A stretch of 64,000 bases of DNA from Triglochin maritima. Taxonomy: Eukaryota > Streptophyta > Magnoliopsida > Alismatales > Juncaginaceae. Every line of letters begins with the position of its first letter. The first letter of the stretch is position 1. A model generated the notes under the pieces. It ran no database searches. It saw nothing but the letters and a program-made list of their open reading frames with translations, and had not been told where the DNA came from. The position numbers and the translations under genes are program-made. Shown piece after piece: positions 46,388-59,010 of the stretch. Location: the NCBI GenBank assembly GCA_963682175.1, contig OY821775.1, forward strand, positions 4,216,001 through 4,280,000. The letters run 5' to 3'.

Positions 46388-47341
46388 ATGGAAGCCGAAT
46401 CGAACCACCAACCGCGGGACCTTCTCCACCACCACCGCCCCCGATCCACTAGGAGGCAATCCGTTCCCGGGGAGATAGTGGAGGTCCAAGGCGGGCATAT
46501 TGTCCGGTCCACCGGAAGGAAGGACCGGCACAGCAAAGTGTGCACCGCCAAAGGCCCCCGCGACCGCCGCGTCCGCCTTTCCGCCCACACCGCCATCCAA
46601 TTCTACGACGTCCAGGACCGACTTGGCTACGACCGTCCCAGCAAAGCCGTCGATTGGCTAATAAAAAACTCAAAAGCCGCTATCGACGAGCTCGCCCAAC
46701 TCCCACCATGGCTTCCCACAGCAACCACAACTACCACCGCCGACCCAATTCCGGCGAGCACATCCTCCGGGAAGAGAACCGTGCAAGTCGGGGAGAGCTC
46801 CGGGTACGGGTTCGGAGTATCCTCGGGTTCTAGTTTCCTCCCGCCTTCACTCGAGTCGGACGCGATAGCCGACACGATCAAGTTCTTCTTCCCGGTGGCC
46901 ACCTCCGGCGCCACGTCAGCGGCGCAGGCTGGTTTCCACGAGTACCCACCGGACCTACTCTCCCGCTCCAACAGCCACACCCAAGATCTCAGGCTATCTC
47001 TCCAGTCGTTCCAGGACCCGATGATTCTCCACCAGCCGCCCCCAGCAAGCGGAGAGCAGATGTTCCTCGACGCGAATTGGGGCGGCGGGTATCTGTTCAG
47101 CGTTCCGGGTGGGAATTGTAGTCCTTTTGATGCACAGAGGGGACCCCTTCAGTCCAACAACTCACCGGCCGTCCAGGCGTGGACGGACCCCGTGGCGGCA
47201 ATGCATGTGGCGGCAGGGTCGAGTACCGACTTTGCCTCCGGCGGCTTCTCGGGGTTCCGTGTTCCTGCTAGGATACAAGGCGAGGAGGAGCACCACGGCG
47301 GCGGCATTGCCCAAAAGCCGCCGGAGGCTTCTCGACGGTGA
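46388..47341 (+). CDS. TCP4: CIN-class TCP transcription factor (TCP3/4/10-like)
   Basis: Single-exon nuclear transcription factor of 317 residues that restrains cell proliferation in leaves and promotes maturation. The TCP domain spans about residues 43-101: a basic region [20 protein letters not shown], then a helix-loop-helix with [18 protein letters not shown] and a [19 protein letters not shown] end. The preceding [16 protein letters not shown] and the C-terminal [15 protein letters not shown] are hallmarks of the TCP3/TCP4/TCP10 clade. The coding sequence includes a miR319 target site at 47137-47157. The start is the first in-frame ATG (CCATGG context); the frame is open further upstream to a TGA at 46193 but has no ATG. 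Within the clade the identity is not certain. Confidence 0.92.
   Translation: MEAESNHQPRDLLHHHRPRSTRRQSVPGEIVEVQGGHIVRSTGRKDRHSKVCTAKGPRDRRVRLSAHTAIQFYDVQDRLGYDRPSKAVDWLIKNSKAAIDELAQLPPWLPTATTTTTADPIPASTSSGKRTVQVGESSGYGFGVSSGSSFLPPSLESDAIADTIKFFFPVATSGATSAAQAGFHEYPPDLLSRSNSHTQDLRLSLQSFQDPMILHQPPPASGEQMFLDANWGGGYLFSVPGGNCSPFDAQRGPLQSNNSPAVQAWTDPVAAMHVAAGSSTDFASGGFSGFRVPARIQGEEEHHGGGIAQKPPEASRR
47137..47157 (+). promoter_or_regulatory. miR319 target site
   Basis: The site begins GAGGGGACCCC and ends TTCAGTCCAA, complementary to the 5' thirteen bases of miR319 (TTGGACTGAAGGG) without mismatch, and partly to the rest. It encodes QRGPLQS, the conserved peptide at this site in CIN-TCPs. Confidence 0.9.
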
Positions 47342-50300
47342 TTACAGAGAATGTTGAGAGAATCACCATGCCTTACACTAACTTTAATTAGAGGTAACTG
47401 CACAGAACTCATAGATTATCATCTTAAATTTGTATATGTAATTAGTTGATATTGTTTTGGTAATTGTCTTGAGGGGTTTAAGGAGGTGAAGTTCAAAGAT
47501 TGATCTTAGTTTCTAGAAATAAATGTAGAATTAATTATTAATAGTTTAATACACACAGTAGATGCATATAGATGGTCGTGTTTGAAAAATCTCATCATTT
47601 GTTTCAGGTTCAAATTATAGTAATGCCTTGATTAATATAATACACACGAATGCTTTAGTAATGCTCACACTTTTAAAGGATGTCCCAGTAAATACTTATG
47701 GACATTATGTAAGTGTGCTACTACTGCAGGTCTGCAGCCATTATAATGCGGTAATAGTTGATAATGTTTTTGAAAAGCGTAATAGTTGATAATGTTGTTA
47801 AATCCCCTATAAAGGGAAGATGAAATGAAATTTCCGTACATCATATATGATTTCTCATGAAAGCGTTTTTTATATCTAATCTTCCTTTTCTTTAAAAGTG
47901 CACACCAACTGCCAACTATGATAAATTTAAGGTGACAGCACAGTATCACACTAATTCTCTAAAAAAAGTAGGGTTTACTACTGTAAGTTGAATTATTATT
48001 TTCACCAGTAATTAAGGAAAAAAGTGAAGCTCAAATAGTGTTTGGCAAGCTTACCAAAATGATTTTTTCTCCTTTCTTGTAAATGAATTTTGAACTGTCT
48101 TTAGCAGAGTTTTATAGGTTGTGAGCACAAATTTCTTTAAGGATTGCTTTACTCTCTAGTACAATCCATCCAGTACAATGTTCTTATTAAGCATTTGTTT
48201 TCGAATTTAATTTGAATATGTTCAAAAGGTTTAACTTATATAATCATCTTGCTTTCGAAGTGAAAATTCCCAAACTAACATAAAATGTTATAAACAGTAC
48301 CAATTTATTATGACAAGATGCAATCTTTACACTCTAATAAGATTTCTTATACACCACAACTTATGGTTACTTTGTAGAACTTACAAATAACATCCACGTT
48401 GTTCATTATTATCCTATATTTTCATCTAATACGTACTTTTCTTTATTTGCGTGAATGGAATAGTGAACAGGAGAGTTGGGACTGGATGAGAATCAAAAGA
48501 CTTAAGCAAGATCTCCTATACGTTACCATGCATGGTGAAGGTTGGCAGGTTCTCCTCTTCTCTGCTAGTCTTCCAATATTGTGCTCCTTGAGCACATGCT
48601 TATGTTTTATCTTATGTCTGGTTTTTCCCGTGTCTTTTTTTCTGCTCTTGTTGTTTCGGCACTTATTAATTAGGACCAAGTTTTCCTTTGCTTCTATTTG
48701 GTCTCCTTTTCTTGAGGTCTTGCATGAATAATAGAGACAAAAGGTACTGTTTTACCTTGTTTTGACATGAACCTAGATGTTTGTCTTGTGTTCTACTTTC
48801 ACTATCTTGTTGTGTCTGATGCGTTAATATCGATATGAACCTAGCTAGATGAGCCTGTGAATTAGGATGGTCCAACATTTTTTGAAATTCAAAAGTTTAG
48901 GAATAAAAATGTAGAGAAGCATACAAGCACGTCTTCGTGGTGGAGATTGAAGTTTTTTGTAGGTTAGGTCCTTTTTATTTGATGAAAAATGAGTATAAGT
49001 TTGCTATCATTTACATAGAGCATTGGGGTGCAAATGTGCAATAGAAGGTGGCATGCTGCTTTCGATGCTTAATTTGTGGTATCAATATTATTAAAAAGTT
49101 TTTCGTAAGAATTTTCTACTTCTCTAATAAAATTTGAGGATGTGGTTCCTGCTTAATTTAAGGTGAGAGAATCTAGCAACAGTTTTAAACAAAAGTATAA
49201 CGTGTTCCTTCCATGAACTAGTGGTTGAGGTGTCAAAAGCCAAAGCTGATGGACCATCATCTTTTTACAAATAGAAAAACACAAAACACTAACCCTACTG
49301 TGTGCTACATACATACATCAGAAAGTGCTTTAGCCGCAAGACAAAGAAAATAAAAAAAAATCAATAAAAAAAACAAGATATGATATGGTTGCATCATGCA
49401 TGCATCAACCCTTGTTTTTGGAGATACAGAGGACAAGTCACTTACCTCTAAATAATATAATAATAATTCTCTTCTTTTTGTATCTCTGGTCTGGCATATG
49501 TACATGTTCTTCTATCCGAACCCTACGCACAGCTTCAAGTACCAAAGACATCCTAACAAGAACATCACCAGATCTCCCAATCTATTCTTTCAAAATTTTT
49601 AAGACATCATTCCAACACCCACCCGACGGGTGTCGGGTGGCTTTAGAATATTTCAAACGCCACTCCAATGCATTGGTGTTTGGGGTTAAAGAATATTAGT
49701 GGGTTATGATTAGTACCCATCAATCTCGTCGCCTTATATAATTTCTAGATCTACATAAATCAAAAAAGTTGATAACATCATGCTCTTGCTGTTAAAGTGG
49801 TGTGCACGGATCGATAGACAAGGATGTAGCGAGGTTGCCCTTTGGATCTCTACTCCACTGCAATTAATCATTCGATTTGGTTGGACTTGTTTATTTTCCA
49901 CGTGACATAGATAAGTACTAGGGTAAACTATAGGTTGTTGTTGTGAATCAATAACTTAAAAAAAAGAAATTATTATTCGTGGTATGGTTTTTACTTAAAT
50001 CATTTGTCTCAATTACTCATTCACAATAGAAGCCACAAAACGTTGTCCATCGGTCGACCAATTGGTTAATTTCAGTTGACCGGTGGACACGATTCTGCCT
50101 TGAATTGTTAAGAGATTAGTGTTAATCGTGAGCTAGATTTGTTTTAATTATGGTCAAACATTTTTAAGGATGATTATGTGTCAATTTGTGATTGATTTTA
50201 GGGAGAGAAAAACAATAGATCGTGGGTTAGTAGGTAGCTCATGATGTGGGTGTTCGGAGAGTCTATAAATAGGTCTTATCTCCAATGCAAAATTCTCTAT

Positions 50301-50410
50301 CTCCCTAACCTCTCTACTAATCCATATGAATTTCTCTTAATAATTTCGAGTTTTTGGAGATTAAATTCTCAGGGAGCTTTAGAGTGGTTATTAGCTATAT
50401 TCTAAGCTTG
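47342..50410. other. Intergenic region, probable old LTR remnant at the end
   Basis: The TCP 3' flank and AT-rich DNA. The open frame at 48399-48731 has no recognisable domain. From about 50040, CGGTCGACC/GTTGACCGG words, TATAAATAGG, and continuation beyond the hAT-like insertion (51245-51380) suggest a decayed LTR into which that element jumped. Confidence 0.35.
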
Positions 50411-50418
50411 ATTTAGAG

Positions 50419-51236
50419 TAGGGGTGTCAGTGGATATTCGAATATCCGAGCATCCGTTCGTATCCGTATTCGAATTTGAACATTCGATCCGAGAAAAAAT
50501 ATCCGTTAGACCGTATTCGTATCCGATCCGTAAAGTCGTGGAGCGGATATGGTTATTAGTACATCCGATCCGTATAATATCCGATCCGGGATCGAATATC
50601 CGTAGTTCAACATCTATATTTGTATATATAGTTATTCTTTAAATTAATGATATATAAGTTTGGTATTTTTTCTATAAATTACCTAAATATATAAACTATT
50701 CTAAATTATTACCCCTAAAGTACTAATCCGATTAATATCCACTTCGGAACTACATATCTGTATTTCAACATTTATATCCATATTTGTTTTATATACTTAT
50801 GCAATACATTATTATACCTAGAAGTATTCCTATTTCAACATTGTGTGATTATATTTTGAATATATATTTTAAATTTATTTATCCAAATTAAAATACATCT
50901 ACTGATCACATTTATTCAAGCATTGAATATTTCTCATTTTCAGAATATAGAGTTAGAAGTTAAGATAAAGTAAATTAATATTTGAAACCAAATAAAGTTA
51001 TAAATGTGACTATGTATAAGAATTTGTCTAAGTGAAAATAAAAAAATGTTATAAGGTTGGGAATTATGTTTACGGATGCGGATATTATCCGTATCCGCTC
51101 CGAATCCGTCAAATATCCGAACGGATATAGACTTTTCATATCCGCAAACAATCCGTATCCGAATCCGTAAATTTCATATGGATACGAATATGGATATACC
51201 TATATCCGGTCCATATCTGATCCGTTGACACCCCTA
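50419..51236. mobile_element. hAT-like non-autonomous element rich in ATCCGTATCC words
   Basis: 818 bp flanked by a perfect 8-bp duplication ATTTAGAG (50411-50418 and 51237-51244). The ends are TAGGGGTGTCAGTGGAT and, inverted, TAGGGGTGTCAACGGAT (15 of 17 identical), a classic plant hAT end. Subterminal regions are dense in ATCCGTATCCG and CGGATAT words, the middle is AT-rich. No coding capacity. Confidence 0.9.
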
Positions 51237-51537
51237 ATTTAGAGATTGAATTGGCTAGCTCATTTCACTCTAATCTTGTTTAGAGTTTCGTGAACACTTG
51301 GGGGTGAATCGACCGATGATTCAACGAGCAATGCAACTCCGGATCTTCACAAAGGTTTTAGAGAACCTTTGGGTATGATCATCTTCTATTTATTTTAATG
51401 TATATGTAGAATTACATGATATTAGAATAAATATAAAACAATGTAAATGAAATCGTTGAAAATATTAAAATTAATCTTGTATGTATGTATGTATAAAAAA
51501 TTGAAAATATATACATACACAGGGACATGAAATCTAC

Positions 51538-52428
51538 ATTAATAATAATAAACATCCGAACGGTCAAACGACAATGGAGTCCCAGTCAACTGAAAACAAG
51601 GATTTCCAACGTTTCTTCTCAAGTCCACAATCAGTCGAACGAAACATGAACTGGTCGAACAAACTTTAAGTTAACTTAAGCTATCATTAGAACAAGTCTC
51701 TAAGCGGTCGACCGTTTTGAATAATGTAGGCCCCAACAAACTTGCTACATGTGAAATCGATCGAACTAGTCATCAAGGCGGTCGTCTGTTTAGATGGTCT
51801 ATGCCCCCAATCGACTCACAAACAGTGTCACCGATCGAACGACAAAGGGGACCCCTTCAACCGAAAATATCAGAGTCGACCTAAAATGCTTAACCGGACG
51901 ACCGCCCAAGGGCATCATTCGACCGTTGCAAGGCAGAAACTTGCATTTACACTAGCATCGGTCGACCGTTATTCAGCAGGATTCTGCTGCACTTCCACCT
52001 CCGACGAGCCAAACGGCCACCGTCCGCTAAAATCACCATTAACACACGTTGGGTGAGTATTAAAGAGAAGCTTGACATACATTTAAGTCTTGAAGAAGCC
52101 TCCGAAGATCAACGACGAACGCCACCACACGATTAACCTTTTTCCAAACTTCACCCAAGCAACGATCACACCTCCTCCGATCACGCTTTGCTGAGCTCGG
52201 CTGACACTCCTTCACCTTCACACACTAGAATCAGAGAGGGAGATGAGTTGAGTAGAGAGAGACGAGTGAGAGTGTGAGAGTGAGGATGAGAGTTGAGTTC
52301 ACCTTATATACTCCACCCAATTCAATCCACTAATCCAAAGCTTCATCTCAACATCACATTTCCCTCCCTAAACACCCATTAACCCAACCAAAACGTGATC
52401 AGCCTTTAACAAAGATTAGGATGTAACA
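51538..52428 (-). mobile_element. Truncated LTR of the same family as the two solo LTRs (minus strand)
   Basis: On the minus strand the sequence begins TGTTACATCCTAATCTTTG at 52428, close to the start of the LTR at 56914 (TGTAATATCCCTAACCTTTC). It continues with the same succession: an initial GTTTAGG stretch, TATATAAGG, CTCTCACTC runs, GTATGTCAAG, and scattered GGTCGACCG words. It breaks off near 51538 before the LTR 3' half, so no duplication can be tested. Confidence 0.65.
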
Positions 52429-53990
52429 GAGACTCCTCAACAAATTTCATTATGTTTATACCCCAAAATTGAAAACTAGATAAGTACTTATATGTTAAAA
52501 ATTAATAAGACAAAAACACACAATAAGATTAACAACATACCTTATTTGATCTTGGAATATCCTAGCCCATCAAATTCCGTTGCAAGAATGAAACTTAAAA
52601 AGGAAATTACCACTTTAGGAATGTAACTCTCGTACGGACGGCCGATTGAGATTTGGGAGGTGAATAATCATTATTGGATTAAAGTGAAATTCCCACAACA
52701 TCCTTTGAATTTCAAAAAATGGATTTTCACATGATTTGAGATTTTGAGGTCTTTTTGCAAATAGTTCGTGCCATTAAACGGGGGAGTGCGTCATAAGATG
52801 GAGAGGAAGTTGGGTCGCGACCCGATCACGCCCAACTTCATCACGTGAAGGGAAGAAAATCCAGCTATTACAATTGTTTTTCACTTCCATGTCATTAATT
52901 TTCTAAAACCGTCACGGGTCATACAATGAGTTAATCTAACTAAATTGTATAAATGTACGTATTATCATCTATTACATTGGTGTATATATGTACAAGAGTA
53001 GGCTTGAAGTATCAACTTGGTCATCTTTTTTACTCATTCTAATAATTCTTAGTACTTCTTCAAAAAAATTTTATAGCTACGTGTGTGTACATACGATGAA
53101 CGAGAGAAAATCAATTCAAGAAAAATATGTTGAAGGTCATGGAAGTCCTGTTCAGGGGAGAATTTACATGAGTTCCAACTTTGTTCTATCATTTTGTATT
53201 CCCCCACCACCTTTTCCCTGCATGTGGAAGAGGATTTTGGATAGCTGTTGGACTCACTTCTTCAGAGATTCAACTTTATAATATACGTACTATAGATCCT
53301 TTGGAGAATCAAATCAATTCCTTAAAAGCATATGTCATGAGCATACTTACTTTCGCGCAAAAATTCTGCTAAATACTTCTTTCAGATAAAAGCAAAATCT
53401 AAAAAAAGTTGGAATTGCTTGCACTTTAGTACCCTATTCTCGATCATGTTCATACTGTTTCAAGCTACTTAAAAAAAAGGTGGTCATTGATATAGTCGTA
53501 GCTTTTAAAAGGAAAGATGGTAAACAAAAGCTGCAAAATAACTATATGCTTGATTGTTTTCAAAACAAAACAAAAAACTATATGCTTGTTATATGAGAAG
53601 CAAGGAGCTCCTTTTAAGGGTGACACATGTTCTCTTCGAGTATATCGATATTACCACAATGTCTCAAAAGAGACTCCTACCATGGGATCTAATGCATTAA
53701 TCATACTTTTGCTAATTAGAGATGTAATTTTGGTTGACCCGCCCATTGATGCAAAATGCAATTGATTGTTTGCAATTTCACACTAAATAAGAAACGTAGA
53801 AAGGATCTTTTACTTCTCTTGAATTTATTTATATGTGGCAATATGGGTTCCTGAAAAATCATTCTTAATAAGAATTAAGTATTCTTAAATGAGTTTACAT
53901 TTTATAAGGTTATTTCGAGCTATAAAAGGATATACCTCCTCAATTCATAGAAACTTATTGTCTTATTTTTTTTGAATTTATCTACTCTAG
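52429..53990. other. Intergenic region, no gene seen
   Basis: No coding region or element end supported. The open frames here lack recognisable domains. Confidence 0.35.
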
Positions 53991-54001
53991 TTACTGCACT
54001 C

Positions 54002-54203
54002 TTTTTTTTATTGACCCAGAATTCCCCGGCACCCGCCCTCACTTAGGACAGGTGGGTTGCGGCTCCAAATTGGAAGGTGGTCCAACATCATTTTCACCAG
54101 AACACATTAGCATTAAATAAAATGTTTTGTTGGGATTCGATCTTGTGACCTAAGGCTCGTGAACCCACGTACCTAACCAATTCGGCTGCGTCCCGGGAGA
54201 CAA
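54002..54203 (-). mobile_element. tRNA-derived SINE
   Basis: 202 bp on the minus strand. A tRNA-like head has box A-like TTGGTTAGGTACGTGGG and box B-like AGATCGAATCCC, followed by an unrelated body and an A-rich tail (the T-run at 54002-54009 on the plus strand). It is flanked by an 11-bp duplication with one mismatch: TTACTGCACTC (53991-54001) and TTACTACACTC (54204-54214). This matches an RNA polymerase III-transcribed SINE mobilised by LINE machinery. Confidence 0.82.
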
Positions 54204-54214
54204 TTACTACACTC

Positions 54215-56649
54215 ATTCCATTTTACATGTAAGATTTTCATTTTAACTATTCTCCTCCATTTCCCGTTGTGGTGATACAAGAAGAAGCATGTGGACAGCA
54301 TGAATGAGAGGAATATGTTGATGGGTAGAGGGCGAGAGACATGGCCATTAATAATTTAGCATGTGTTCATGGTGGTGGGACATATCCTTCCTGTCACCTC
54401 TTAATTTCCCTATGCGACATCACATGCCAAGGTTTTAATATGTTCCGATACAACTGACACGAGACAACGGTCCTTGTTTTCTTTTCGACGCGAAAGTTCT
54501 AACTTCTAAGGACTCCCATTCGAATTTCAGCTACGTGCACAAATAATTCGCAAGAACACACTGGTTTTCCTAAGCTATAAGTACATGTTCAAACAAAACC
54601 ATTAGTTTTATAAATTATTCTCAGATATTTAAATATTACTCGCAGGAATAATTTCAATCAAAACCAATAGTTGTACAAGTTATTTTCGAATAGGATGATC
54701 ATATGGTCGGATCTCCCCATCTGAGACAAGAGGTCTCAGATCAAAGGGAAGATTAGGGTCGGAGCAGCAACATAATTACGGTTATGATTTTCTCTTCTTG
54801 TTGAACAATGAGGTTACAGTGATATTTATATATTTGTCTTTCTTATTATATAGACCGAACCCGATTAGTTAATCTGTTACACCCAACACTAGCTACGGGC
54901 GTTTACAACGTATACACTTAAGTTGATCTAGGCCCAGTTCCAGAAATAACTCGATTCACACGAGCCCGGCTTCAGGATTTGTGAATCACATTATCATCCA
55001 AGTATCGAGCCATATAGTGCACCCTAGCCACATTCGAGGGATTTGTAAGGAGTCTTGTTCTCATGTGTAATATTTTGATAAACTTACATGTCTATTTTAA
55101 TTCATTTGTTTTACTTGAGACCTCCTCAGTAATGACACGTTAGATCTCACCCTTTTTTATGTTGAAATGTAGGTTATATTTCACTTTTGAAATCCAAACC
55201 TAAGAATTGCATTTTTTGCATATATTCTCGTCTCATTGTCCCCCTCTAAAATTCCTGACACCTTCTTGGAATCAAACCTAAAAATAGAATAAATTTCACA
55301 TGAACCCTAGCCATCCAAAAGTAAGCAGACAAAAACCAACCTCGAAACCTAAAGCTCAGGATCAACAAATGAAGGCGAGTGGAAAGCGAGAAGCGTGATG
55401 GTTGCTATCATGCTCAATCACAATCATTAAAGCCACTCCGATAATAGCAACTTACCAAATCTTTGGTGGGGGCAAAATTAGATTTGTTGAAGTTGATGGG
55501 AGAGTTGAAAAGGCACATTCATGCTCACATAACCCTCATCAAACCCTAACCAAGGGGGATATGATTGATGGAGATCACAATTCGCAACTACTTTGGGGAC
55601 ATGGAATATATTGTGAGCTTTACAGGTCAGGTGGAGCTTCAACTTTGCTGTATTGGGATGTATAGGTAGATAGAATAACTAGTTAATTAGTGCATGGCAA
55701 CAAGCAAATTCACATGTTTGGATCACATGTATGAGTATATAACATGTCAATGTAGGTCATTGTTCAGTAGTTTTTAGGTACAAGTTGATTCCTGTCCATC
55801 CGAACTATGAATTTAACCTCACGGTCCTAATTATGGTGCGGTTGCATTGGTTAGTTCTTCAATACTCGAATACAGAGTGGAGTGTATTTATTTACGTCAT
55901 TCAGTTAATATTTTGAAAATTCTAAGATTCCAACTCCACATATACGAAAAAATAACCCAAGTCACGTAATTACACTTCAGTTTAACCCTGTTGACCTTAT
56001 ATTATATATATGTTAAGAGGTTTTCGTGGAATATATATATAAAAAATATAGAAATTGTGTGTGTGCCCATAGTAGAACAATTTTTTGGTAAGTAGTTAGT
56101 CTAAGGTAAGATGGGCTGATTGGAATTTATATAATTGGGCCCAATTTGACTTCGCAAAGAAGCAATTGGGTTCTACTTAGACCGGCCCAACCAACCTACA
56201 ATTGGTTGCACAAAGAAGCAAATAGACATTAATTTGTTATGAAAATATAACTACAGTTGTTGAATTTGAAACCTTTTCCTAATTATATACTGAAAAAAAT
56301 GTTAATAAAATTAAACATGTTAAGAAAACTTATAGTGATATTATTCTAATTTTGAGCTATTCCTGTGATCGTTGGCCATAGGTAATGCCTAATGACTCTA
56401 TTGATCCATAACCCTATTACAATAAATCACTACTAATGGGATGTTTAAGTTAAAGTTTTTATGAAGGTGAACATATACCTTGAAGCTCCCATCATTTTTT
56501 TGGCTAACCGTTCGCAACCATAAAAAATTTCATCGCAATGACCGATAATGAAAACAGCACAAGACAAAAAAAGGAGAGGACTTTCTAGATGAGGTTGAAT
56601 GGCCCTATCAACCATTTGAGAGGTTGAATGACAAAATTCAAATGAAACC
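54215..56649. other. Intergenic region upstream of the RING-H2 gene
   Basis: No gene supported. Open frames such as 55402-55665 have no recognisable domain. Confidence 0.35.
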
Positions 56650-57498
56650 ATGTCAACTTATACGGTTTCAAAGCTACCTCTCTTCCTTGGTCTAGTTTTC
56701 ATTGGCCTCACATTCTTATACACCGGATTCCGATGTATCCGGCAGCGGATGAGGCGTCAGAGGCTTCTGATGGTCACGACTCTATCCCCCCAAGTCTTCG
56801 ACCGAAGACGGCAACCGTCAAATATACTCAATTCAAGGATGATCTCGGCATTGCCCACTTTTGTATACAAGAATCCTGACAATTCTTCATCTACTGAATG
56901 TGTTATATGCCTTTGTAATATCCCTAACCTTTCTTAAGGCCTAATGGTGTTTAGGAGAAGGGTTTAGGAGGAGAGAGAAGGTTTGCATGGGAAGTTGAGG
57001 AGGAATAGGAGGTGACGTGATGTGCATAGTGTTGTGTTGTTGTTGCTGTTGAGGTTGCTGTTGGTGATGTGTGGGGAGACGTGGGAGGTGGTGAGGAGAA
57101 TGGGCTGGAGTGTAGGTGAGGGTTGGCTTGGAGGGGTTTAAGAAGGAAACGTGGATCCTCTTCTCTTCTTTTCTTCTTCTTCTTCAAACCTTCCTTCTCT
57201 CCACCCATTCCTTCCTCTTCCCTTGTGGTGCTCGAGCAGTGGAGGTGCGCGTGAGGCGAGCGTGCTGGGCGTAGCGTGGTGCGAGGAGGTGCGCGTGAGG
57301 TCGCGGTATCGAGACGTCGTTGGAGCTCCGGTGAAGTCTGGCGTTCTTCGTCGATCTTCAAGGAAAGGTATGCCAAGTTCTTGCATTAAAGGCCTTTTGT
57401 GATCACCCACGTTGGGGTGATGTTTTGGTGGGTCGCGGGAGGTCGGAGACCTCGCCGGCGACGAGTTTGGGCGTCAAAACCTCGCCGGGTCCCTTGGA

Positions 57499-57960
57499 CG
57501 GTCGACCGATCGCTGTATTTTTAGTCTGTCTGTCGTGTTTCGGTCGACCGCGTCCCTCGTTCGGTCGACCGGAACTTGAGTGTACCGGTAGGATACGTAA
57601 GCTTCGGTCGACCGTTTGATGACATAGAAAATATTAGGTTGACCCTGTAAGTGTTCGGTCGACCGAGACCCCTGAGTCGGTCGACCGATAGATTCGTTTT
57701 GAGCGTTGACCAGACTCCGGATTTTTACTTCGTTCGGTCGACCGGTTTTAGACCTTCGGTAGACCGTTGGGATTTATGTGTTGCGCAAATAGTTCGACCG
57801 TGACAGACGCTTCGGTCGACCGATTCCCTTGTGGAAACGGTCGACCGAGTTGTCACTTTCGGTCGACCGATTCTCTTGTGGAAGCGGTCGACCGTTTGTC
57901 ACTTCGGTTGACCGAATTCCCTTGAGAAAAACGGTCGACCGTGTCTCTTTCGGTCGACCG
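57499..57960. repeat. Array of the palindrome CGGTCGACCG in the solo LTR
   Basis: Thirteen exact copies of the 10-bp palindrome CGGTCGACCG in 462 bp (starts 57499, 57541, 57562, 57605, 57656, 57678, 57735, 57813, 57838, 57860, 57885, 57932, 57951), plus at least three one-base variants. Spacing is irregular, 19-78 bp. The unit often appears as TTCGGTCGACCG followed by ATTCYCTTG. Confidence 0.95.
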
Positions 57961-58474
57961 TTTTGCACAGGACAGGATTCCTGGTTCCACTTAGGATGCC
58001 AACTCTGTCCACGGAAACCCGTGTCCTCGCCTTGTGCGTGAGCCGGGAGGTGACGGTGGGCGCGTTATGCGTGCCTGCCTAGGGACCGCCGTGTGGAAGA
58101 GTGTGGGTGTCCGGAACGCGTCACTTCCATGTATGGATCGTGACTTTATCTGGTGGATCGTTTGACTCGCGTTAGAGTAGCGGCCTGAGGGATTGCGGAT
58201 CCCATTGCTTCAGCAACACGCAACTGCCGACGGGTGCAGTGACTACCGGCCGATGGCTACGGAGGCACAGAGACTACCGGCCAGGATTGGCGACGGAGGT
58301 CCAGAGAGGTACCGACCTATTGACGGCGACGGAGGTCGCGACCCTGCTCATTGGAGCCGGAGTTGGTGTTGCACGTGGAGCTCGTTGACCCTGCGGACTT
58401 CGGTTCGGATCTGTCGATTGTCTGGCCTTGTGTGGCGGATATGTTCGACTGGCCATGATGGCAGTTATTGCACG

Positions 58475-59010
58475 TGCCGTGCGGCCTGTGTGGTGGCGGT
58501 AGGGCCCCTGTGCGGTCTGTGTGGCGGCAGGGAGGATCGCGCGTGGCCTGTGTGGTTGCGGCGATGGACTGCCGATGATGTGTTCCGGCAGGTAGCTCGA
58601 TTGGGCACCTATCGAGTGATATCCCGTGCGGTCTGTGTGGCGCCGGTTGATGGACCGACCTGAGCGACGGCTCCGTTGGTGTGGTGGTGGTGGACCACGA
58701 TGTATTCAGATCTGATTTCTACCTTGCGCGGAAGTGCGAACGCATCCTCACCGATCCCTTGGCTTGTGTAGTCGCGTGTGGGGATGTGTTGCGTATTGTC
58801 CGTTAGACCGTATGTGCCTACGGTAGGTCTCTACGGAGACCCGATGTTTGGACCGTGCGGCCTGTGTGGCGGCGGTGAGGTTGGACCGTGTGGCCTGTGT
58901 GGTACCGGTGTTTGTGGACCGTGCGGCCTGTGTGGCGACGGCGATGTTGCGGACCGTGAGGCCTGTGTGGCAGCGGTGGCGATTGTAGACCGTGGGGCCT
59001 ATGTGGCAGC
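58475..59010. repeat. GCGGCCTGTGTGGCGGC minisatellite in the solo LTR
   Basis: About nine copies of a unit resembling ACCGTGCGGCCTGTGTGG followed by a short variable GGCGGY stretch. They are regular (about 36-42 bp) at 58855-59000 and more scattered before that. Confidence 0.8.

Noticed and set aside
48399..48731. 110-codon open frame after the TCP gene
   Set aside because: No recognisable domain. The composition is like the surrounding AT-rich DNA and there is no supporting structure.
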